Shown piece after piece: positions 35,591 to 40,700 of a stretch of 40,700 nt of DNA. The stretch's first letter is position 1. Each line of letters opens with the position of its first letter. The stretch comes from an uncultured Gilliamella sp. (GTDB lineage: Bacteria > Pseudomonadota > Gammaproteobacteria > Enterobacterales > Orbaceae). The position numbers and the translations under genes are program-made. Location: NCBI GenBank assembly GCA_946481345.1, contig CAMLMY010000015.1, positions 1-40,700 on the forward strand, in the 5' to 3' direction. The notes under the pieces are model-generated. The model saw nothing but the letters and a program-made list of their open reading frames with translations, was not told the DNA's origin and did not search any database.

Positions 35591-36655
35591 TTATTCTAAA
35601 TAAAGATCTTGCATGGTTTTAAAATCTTGATCTGTAAAACCTAACTCTTGCTTAATGTAATTTGCTGGTGAGCCAGCCACTTTTTTCATTGTATCAAGAA
35701 TTTCCATCATAAAACTGACGCGGGTATCGATTAAACTCAATAAATAACCGAGTACATCTTCATCATCGGTAATCTTACGATAGGCAGCCATTTTGATTTT
35801 ATTTCGCTCTAAACGATTATCATGAGTCAGCATATAATCATAAATAATATCGGATTCAGATACACCTAACATAATTTGGATCAATAATACACCATATCCC
35901 GTTCTATCTTTACCGCCTCGACAATGTTGAAGACTTGGGCTGTTGTCGGCATCTAAAACAGCTTTTAACATTTGTCGATAAGCATTTTTAGATTTTTCAC
36001 TTAACACAAAGTTACGATATTGTTCAAGCACTTGTATGCCTTCACCATTAACTAATTCTCGAGGGATATCTCTTAATACACTTTCAATCAATGCTTGATC
36101 TTCATTACTTGGGTCAGCTGCAAATTGAGCTGCAAGTTCCGCCGTTTGAGCTGATGCATCTAAATGAAATGTCTGTTTTTCCCCAATGGATGAATTAGGA
36201 CTGGTTTTAATTTCGTTAGCACTGCGATAATCAATAATTGTTTTAATATTTAATGCCGTAATATATTGTTGTGCATCGGGTTTTAAACCATGAAGATGAT
36301 TGGAACGATATAATTGTCCCCATTTAACACGTTTACCGTTCGCACCAACATAACCACCAAAATCTCGGAAATTATTCAAACCTGTTATTGGTAACGTTCT
36401 TTCACCAAATATTAAGGGTGATTGACCTTCCTTTTCTAAAATGAAATAAATACGCTTTTTAGCTTGTAACGGATCATCAAAAATCACCGGACTTTGTACA
36501 TTTTTGCCAATCAATGTTTTAGCTTGGGTATGGGCATTAGCCTCTTGAGTCCAATAAAGATCAACGGATTGTTGATCTACTGAATCAAATGTTATGACGA
36601 TTTGTCCTTGATTATTACGCACTGCTGATACAGCTTCTTTATTTTGTTTTTCCAT
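35591..36655 (-). CDS. Protein tyrosine phosphatase (PF13350 type) in a PTS operon
   Basis: The 354-aa protein has a beta-rich N-terminal domain (about 1-85) and a phosphatase domain with LNNFRDFGGYVGANGKRVKWGQLYRSN from about 93 and the CX5R active-site loop HCRGGKDRTG with Cys245 and Arg251. The NFRDFGG block and P-loop are characteristic of the Y_phosphatase3/LipA-like family, whose members dephosphorylate tyrosine and sometimes phosphoinositides. There is no signal peptide, so it is cytoplasmic. It is the last gene of the mannose-class PTS operon, 14 bp after EIID. It could act on a phosphorylated sugar product or on a PTS or regulatory protein; the sequence does not say which. Confidence 0.85.
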   Translation of the reverse strand: MEKQNKEAVSAVRNNQGQIVITFDSVDQQSVDLYWTQEANAHTQAKTLIGKNVQSPVIFDDPLQAKKRIYFILEKEGQSPLIFGERTLPITGLNNFRDFGGYVGANGKRVKWGQLYRSNHLHGLKPDAQQYITALNIKTIIDYRSANEIKTSPNSSIGEKQTFHLDASAQTAELAAQFAADPSNEDQALIESVLRDIPRELVNGEGIQVLEQYRNFVLSEKSKNAYRQMLKAVLDADNSPSLQHCRGGKDRTGYGVLLIQIMLGVSESDIIYDYMLTHDNRLERNKIKMAAYRKITDDEDVLGYLLSLIDTRVSFMMEILDTMKKVAGSPANYIKQELGFTDQDFKTMQDLYLE

Positions 36656-36669
36656 CGTTTTTTACCTAA

Positions 36670-37485
36670 TTAATGTAGTATACCCAACATCGAAAGAATC
36701 ACTCCAATCACCATTACTGCTATGATTAATGAAACAGTATATTTTCCTTGGAATTTTCTGACTAAATAAAACACACCTAAAGCAAAAAGGATAGTTAATA
36801 AATTCGGCATGACTTTATCAAACATATCTTGTACTTTGATTGACTGTTCACCAACTTCTATTAATAGGGGCGTTGAAACTTTAACGGTCGTGGCAATGAG
36901 AGAGCCGAGCACCATCACACCCACCACATTGGCTAAATTACTAATTCTTTGAATGATATTTGAATTTTTAGATTGTTCAATAAGATCAACCCCTTTATTG
37001 TAGCCATAGTGAACAAAGAAATATTTGGTGAAAATATTGACTAAATTATAAATAAAGAACATCAATATCGGTCCAATCACATTACCTTGTAAAGCAAAAG
37101 CTGCGCCGATACTGCCACAAATTGGCATCCAAGTGAATTTTAATAAGCTATCGCCCAATCCGGCAAAAGGTCCCATTAAACCCGCTTTTAATGAAATTAC
37201 CGCATCTTTTTCTTCTTCTGTGGTTTTTTCTTCCATTGCAGCCGTAACACCCAATATCAATGCCCCAGCGTTAACTTGAGTGTTAAAAAACTCAAAGTGA
37301 CGTTTCATGGCACGGATGCGAGTTTCTTTATCGGCATCTTTATAAAGCCGATCTAAAATAGGGATCATGCAATGTGCAAAACCGATGGTTTGTAATTTTT
37401 CATAATTAAAAGAAAAAGGTATGGTTTGTATACGCCAAAAGACACTATTGAGATCTTTTTTGGTAATTTTCTTTTCGTTATTCAT
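36670..37485 (-). CDS. PTS mannose/fructose/sorbose family EIID
   Basis: EIID is one of the two membrane subunits that carry the sugar through the mannose-class channel. The 271-aa protein has the family start KKDLNSVFWRIQTIPFSFNYEKLQTIGFAHCMIP and the conserved FFNTQVNAGALILGVTAAMEE and GLMGPFAGLGDSLLKFTWMPI. Its N-terminal half is cytoplasmic, with membrane segments in the last half. It overlaps the EIIC stop by four bases (37482-37485), which shows tight coupling. Confidence 0.92.
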   Translation of the reverse strand: MNNEKKITKKDLNSVFWRIQTIPFSFNYEKLQTIGFAHCMIPILDRLYKDADKETRIRAMKRHFEFFNTQVNAGALILGVTAAMEEKTTEEEKDAVISLKAGLMGPFAGLGDSLLKFTWMPICGSIGAAFALQGNVIGPILMFFIYNLVNIFTKYFFVHYGYNKGVDLIEQSKNSNIIQRISNLANVVGVMVLGSLIATTVKVSTPLLIEVGEQSIKVQDMFDKVMPNLLTILFALGVFYLVRKFQGKYTVSLIIAVMVIGVILSMLGILH

Positions 37486-38285
37486 AGATCATACTCCTCT
37501 TCAACTGCACTATTATTTACTGTAGATTTATCCTCTGTGTTACTACTTGAATTTTCATTCTTTTTACCAGCCATAAACGCCATGTCATATAGAACCGCAA
37601 ACGCCAGTGCAATGAAAGTAATTGGGATAATCGGTAATTTAAGATAACTGGTTAATACAAAACCGAGTAAAAAGAAAAACCACATAGTCCCTTTTAAAAG
37701 CATGAGTAATAAAATACAGATACCCACAGCAGGAATTAATTTTGATGCAACGCCCATACCTGTAATGATATCTTTCGGAATCGCATCTAAAATGGTTTTA
37801 ATTAAATCACTACCAAAATAGATTGCTAAGAAACAAGGTACAGCACGAATCAAGAACCAAACCGGTGTAGAAAAGTAATGAACTTTGACCAGTCCCTTAT
37901 AACTCCCATTTTGAATACTTTTTTCTGCCAATGGATTTAGAAAGCAAGCAAAAGATCGCCAAACAATCAATAACTGCTGGCAAAGTATTGAAACAGGAAG
38001 CGCTAATGCGACACCCGCAGCAATTCCACCTTGAGTTGCAATGCCGAGCGAAACACCAATTATCGAACCTGCAACAATATCAGGTGCGGAATAGGCACCC
38101 ACATTACCAATACCCATCCACATAAGTTCAAGAGTGGCACTGATTGCAAGTCCTTGAACCAGATCGCCCATAATAATGCCAGCTATCGTTCCTGTTAATA
38201 ATGGTCGACGTAGCATTTGTGGACCAACATCATCTAATGAACAGATTCCCGCCCAAATGGCGACAAGAATAGCCTGTGTTAACAT
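37482..38285 (-). CDS. PTS mannose/fructose/sorbose family EIIC
   Basis: The 267-aa EIIC forms the sugar channel with EIID. Family features are the N-terminal MLTQAILVAIWAGICSLDDVGPQML, TLELMWMGIGNVGAYSAPDIVAGSIIG and the alternating membrane segments. The last 30 residues (NENSSSNTEDKSTVNNSAVEEEYDL) are hydrophilic and extend past the usual family end. It is the third gene of the operon, 41 bp after EIIB. Confidence 0.92.
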   Translation of the reverse strand: MLTQAILVAIWAGICSLDDVGPQMLRRPLLTGTIAGIIMGDLVQGLAISATLELMWMGIGNVGAYSAPDIVAGSIIGVSLGIATQGGIAAGVALALPVSILCQQLLIVWRSFACFLNPLAEKSIQNGSYKGLVKVHYFSTPVWFLIRAVPCFLAIYFGSDLIKTILDAIPKDIITGMGVASKLIPAVGICILLLMLLKGTMWFFFLLGFVLTSYLKLPIIPITFIALAFAVLYDMAFMAGKKNENSSSNTEDKSTVNNSAVEEEYDL

Positions 38286-38326
38286 AGGTTAACCTCCAAA
38301 TATAATTAATAAATAGCTAATTAAGA

Positions 38327-38800
38327 CTAATTAATCAGTGTTTTGAGTAAAACAACGGGATCTTTGGGAACCATTTGAATCTCAACAATCACATTTTTTT
38401 CAATCAGATTTTTGAATGCTTGTTCTTCTTCAGGCGTAACGGAAACCGCTCTTGATAATTGATGGCGTCCTTCTTGCATGCGCATTCCGCCAACGTTAAG
38501 TTTTTCAAGCTCTAATCCTCCTGATACCAGCGCATCGACATCAATGCTGTTGGTAAATAACAACATAGTGCGTTTTTTGATAGGTGTTTTTTTGAGGATT
38601 TCAATAAATTGTTGAACGCCAAATACTAAGACTTTTAATTCTGGTGGGGCAGACATGGTTAAGACCGATTGTTGAACTTTATCGTTGGCAACTTTATCAT
38701 TAATCACTAGAACTTGTTCAATATTATAATTTTTTACCCAAGTAGTGATAACTTGTCCGTGAATAAGACGATCGTCGATTCTTGCTACATTAATTGGCAT
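38327..38800 (-). CDS. PTS mannose/fructose/sorbose family EIIB
   Basis: The 157-aa EIIB receives phosphate from EIIA and phosphorylates the entering sugar. The phosphorylated His14 lies in IDDRLIHGQVITTW, the hallmark of the family, followed by VLVINDKVANDKVQQSVLTMSAPP. It is a separate polypeptide from EIIA, as in the sorbose and fructose types, whereas E. coli ManX is a fusion. It starts 10 bp after the EIIA stop. Confidence 0.94.
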   Translation of the reverse strand: MPINVARIDDRLIHGQVITTWVKNYNIEQVLVINDKVANDKVQQSVLTMSAPPELKVLVFGVQQFIEILKKTPIKKRTMLLFTNSIDVDALVSGGLELEKLNVGGMRMQEGRHQLSRAVSVTPEEEQAFKNLIEKNVIVEIQMVPKDPVVLLKTLIN

Positions 38801-38810
38801 ATTGTTCTCC

Positions 38811-39242
38811 TTACAAATCAGTAGATTGTTCTCGTTGAGAATTTAGTACTTGTGCAACGTCAACACAGCTTTGCGGAAAAACTTCTTCAATGGCAGCTTT
38901 AACGTCGTTAAGTGATCTTTCTCGATTATTTAAAACTTCAAGCAATACGGGAATATTAAACCCACTAAATAGCAATACATCACCATGTTGTATTAATAGT
39001 TCACCGGCAAGATTACACGGCGTACCACCCATAATATCAACGAGAATAATGACACCGTCACCTTTATTCAGACTCTGATAACTTTCAGCCATCTGCTGAC
39101 GTAGATTATCAATATTGCTATCAACTAAAACCGATATTACTTTGATATCTTGTTGTTGCCCCATAAGCATCTGAGCACATTCAAGCGCACCTTGGGCAAA
39201 AGGGCCATGACTGGCTAAAATAATGGGTAATTGTTGTTCCAT
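38811..39242 (-). CDS. PTS mannose family EIIA
   Basis: EIIA takes phosphate from HPr on His12, in LASHGPFAQGALECAQ. The 143-aa protein has the remaining family block VIILVDIMGGTPCNLAGELL and the loop FSGFNIPVLLEVLN. It is the first PTS gene of the operon, downstream of the paired GTAA-N5-TTAC boxes. The specificity of the system is unknown; no glycosidase or sugar-specific enzyme accompanies it. Confidence 0.92.
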   Translation of the reverse strand: MEQQLPIILASHGPFAQGALECAQMLMGQQQDIKVISVLVDSNIDNLRQQMAESYQSLNKGDGVIILVDIMGGTPCNLAGELLIQHGDVLLFSGFNIPVLLEVLNNRERSLNDVKAAIEEVFPQSCVDVAQVLNSQREQSTDL

Positions 39243-39279
39243 TTTCAGTTTCCTTTATCCAAACTACATTTAACAAAAT

Positions 39280-39325
39280 GTAATAATGTTACTTTAAATT
39301 AATAAATATTTAGTAATAAAATTAC
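39280..39325 (-). promoter_or_regulatory. Two GTAA-N5-TTAC operator-like boxes before EIIA
   Basis: GTAA-TAATG-TTAC at 39280-39292 and GTAA-TAAAA-TTAC at 39313-39325 are palindromes 33 bp apart, about three helical turns. Both extend to the same 16-base pattern ATGTAAT-N4-TTACT when read in opposite directions, so they are also inverted copies of each other. They lie 38-83 bp upstream of the EIIA start. The RpiR-type protein encoded just upstream is the likely ligand (inference). Confidence 0.6.
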
Positions 39326-39373
39326 ATCTAAGTGAAAATTAAGTCATCTTTTTTTTTTAGATTTTTAGGAATT

Positions 39374-39389
39374 TGTGAACTGGATCATG
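39374..39389 (-). promoter_or_regulatory. CRP-like site before the PTS operon
   Basis: TGTGA-ACTGGA-TCATG matches the CRP consensus TGTGA-N6-TCACA at eight of ten positions. It lies about 130 bp upstream of EIIA, a fitting position for catabolite control. Confidence 0.45.
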
Positions 39390-39547
39390 TTTAGTTAAAA
39401 AAATCGTTGAATAACTTAATGTTTTATTCATGATTTGAAGGTTTAAACAATCCAATAAGAAAGGGAATGGGACAACATTAAAGCTTAATGAGTAAAAAGC
39501 GCTAATGTATCTTTGAGTAGAAATTAAAATAATATCTTTTAAAACCG

Positions 39548-40393
39548 TTATTTATGATGAGGATATTTACGTTTTTCGCGACTTTGAGTCTGCTCTAGCA
39601 AATGTTCATCATATTTTCGGATGAATAAATTGGTCAGTAACATATTCATAACCGATATTTGCGAAATTTTAGAACGAATTGGAATCAGTCGTGAAGCATG
39701 CTCCATCGAGGTAGTATGTAACACAATGTTTGCTAATAAAGATATCTGACTTTGCCCCATTTTTGTGATTGCAATAGAGGGCACTTTTAAACTTTCGGCA
39801 AGTTTTAATAACTCCACACATTCTGGCGTTTCACCTGAATGTGAAATAATAATGATCAAATCATTTTTACCGAGCGTGCTAACAATACTTCGACTGATAT
39901 GCGAATCAAAATGGCAATTAACATCTTTTTTAATTTTAATGAGTTGATACTCCAACTCTTTTCCAACTAAACCGCTACTGCCTACCCCAAAAATAACGAT
40001 CTTGTTACTCGCTATAATCAAATCAATGGCGTTATCCAATGCGTTAAGGTTTACGATTGAATGGGTATCATCGATGGAAGATTTTTCCATAGCCTGAACT
40101 TTTCTATTCACATCTTGCAAGGTATCATTAAGATTAATGTCATCTTGTAAGATGTCCGTACTTAATTTTTGTGGTGATGATGAAATAAGATCAACTTTAA
40201 AGTCGCTAAATCCACTATAACCGAGTTTATTGCATAACCTTAAAATAGTACTGGTACTGACACAATTGAGCTTAGCTAATGTTTGAATACTCATATTTTT
40301 TACTGCTTGAGAATGGCTTATAATGTACTGCGCAACCTCTAATTCTTTTACCGACAGGTCATTTTTTACTTCCCTGAGTTTCAAATTAATCAT
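39548..40393 (-). CDS. MurR/RpiR family regulator with SIS domain
   Basis: The 281-aa protein has an N-terminal RpiR helix-turn-helix (about 1-75; MSIQTLAKLNCVSTSTILRLCNKLGYSGFSDFK) and a C-terminal SIS sugar-phosphate-binding domain (about 120-250) with FGVGSSGLVGKELEYQL and IIIISHSGETPECVELL. Family members sense phosphosugars and switch sugar-use operons. It is transcribed in the same direction as the PTS genes, 305 bp upstream of EIIA, and probably senses the phosphosugar made by that PTS. No PTS regulation domain or sigma-54 domain (LevR type) is present. Confidence 0.9.
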   Translation of the reverse strand: MINLKLREVKNDLSVKELEVAQYIISHSQAVKNMSIQTLAKLNCVSTSTILRLCNKLGYSGFSDFKVDLISSSPQKLSTDILQDDINLNDTLQDVNRKVQAMEKSSIDDTHSIVNLNALDNAIDLIIASNKIVIFGVGSSGLVGKELEYQLIKIKKDVNCHFDSHISRSIVSTLGKNDLIIIISHSGETPECVELLKLAESLKVPSIAITKMGQSQISLLANIVLHTTSMEHASRLIPIRSKISQISVMNMLLTNLFIRKYDEHLLEQTQSREKRKYPHHK

Positions 40394-40649
40394 AGCTCAC
40401 CTCGAAATTGAAATACCTGAACGTCAGTATAGTAAATAAGTTCAAAAATTGAAAAATATTTTAAATTGCACACAAAGAAAGCAATCATTAATCTTAATTC
40501 AATTATTTAAACTAATGATAGTTAAAATAACAGAATTGATTAAGTACTTATCTAAGATTTATTCGATTTATTATTAATTTTGAATAGGTAAACTAAACGA
40601 TAACTTAAAGGGAAGTGGATATTAACGATGTGTTATTTTGAGAAGTTTA

Positions 40650-40700
40650 TGGAGGCGCGTCCCGGAGTCGAACCGAGGTAGACGGATTTGCAATCCGCAG
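40650..40700 (-). tRNA. tRNA-Cys, anticodon GCA (3' part, cut by the window edge)
   Basis: The minus strand reads anticodon arm GCGGA-TTGCAAA-TCCGT with anticodon GCA, then the T-arm CTCGG-TTCGACT-CCGGG and the acceptor 3' strand with TCCA, close to E. coli tRNA-Cys. The 5' part, with the D-arm, lies beyond base 40700. The 256-bp gap between it and the RpiR gene shows no other feature. Confidence 0.9.

Larger units (their letters stand above)
39243..39547 (-). promoter_or_regulatory. Control region of the PTS operon
   Basis: This 305-bp gap contains a pair of palindromic boxes (39280-39292 and 39313-39325) and a CRP-like site (39374-39389), detailed separately. The DNA is A+T-rich, and I could not assign an unambiguous -35/-10 pair. 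Confidence 0.45.

Noticed and set aside
39243-39547. Sigma-54 promoter of the PTS operon
   Set aside because: Mannose-class PTS operons are often sigma-54/LevR dependent, but I found no TGGCAC-N5-TTGCA pattern, and the linked regulator is RpiR type.
1-40700. CRISPR array, prophage or integrative element
   Set aside because: I found no regular direct repeats with spacers, no phage structural or integrase gene, and no direct repeat of a tRNA end next to tRNA-Lys.

Overview
The window reads as chromosome of an A+T-rich gammaproteobacterium. Several blocks keep the enterobacterial gene order or close enterobacterial protein sequences (lptG-lptF divergent from pepA-holC, valS, uvrA, plsY, recR, ybhA, truC, ydiJ, kdgK, emrE, ybiI). 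Low G+C, the PanG-type pantothenate pathway and a mannose-class PTS point to a host-associated lineage near Orbaceae (Gilliamella-like). That placement is an inference from gene content.

Layout. 1-6.7 kb is accessory: a truncated unknown protein at the left edge, a CGNR zinc-finger regulator divergent from an alpha/beta hydrolase, a SnoaL-like gene killed by two in-frame stops, a YjbR protein, a TetR regulator divergent from an HPP membrane protein with two matching operators between them, a DUF421 membrane protein and a YbiI/DksA-type zinc finger protein. 6.8-8.4 kb is a methionine sulfoxide repair cluster: msrA, a cytochrome b561-like membrane protein, msrB. 8.6-18.9 kb is core: lptG/lptF (LPS export), pepA, holC, a panG-panB-panC operon (pantothenate), and valS. 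A pan operon sits between holC and valS, which are adjacent in E. coli; the panC terminator carries an IS-derived 48-bp palindrome in its loop.

18.9-25 kb holds ompW, a tRNA-Lys with anticodon CTT, emrE, a gene-poor stretch with two genes of immunity-protein character and decayed pieces, then yhcH-kdgK (uronate/KDG metabolism). 25-35.4 kb is mostly housekeeping: uvrA with a LexA box, plsY, recR, ybhA, truC, a DUF4878 lipoprotein, a YiiX-like NlpC/P60 hydrolase and ydiJ. The end of ydiJ abuts the right end of an IS3-family element. 35.6-40.4 kb (minus strand) is a mannose-family PTS operon (EIIA, EIIB, EIIC, EIID) closing with a CX5R protein tyrosine phosphatase and preceded by an RpiR/SIS regulator. 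Paired GTAA-N5-TTAC boxes and a CRP-like site lie before EIIA. The window ends inside a tRNA-Cys on the minus strand.

No CRISPR array, prophage or complete insertion sequence is present. The most noteworthy items are the PTS operon with its built-in tyrosine phosphatase, the Msr/cytochrome cluster, the IS palindrome nested in a terminator, and the orphan immunity-like patch.
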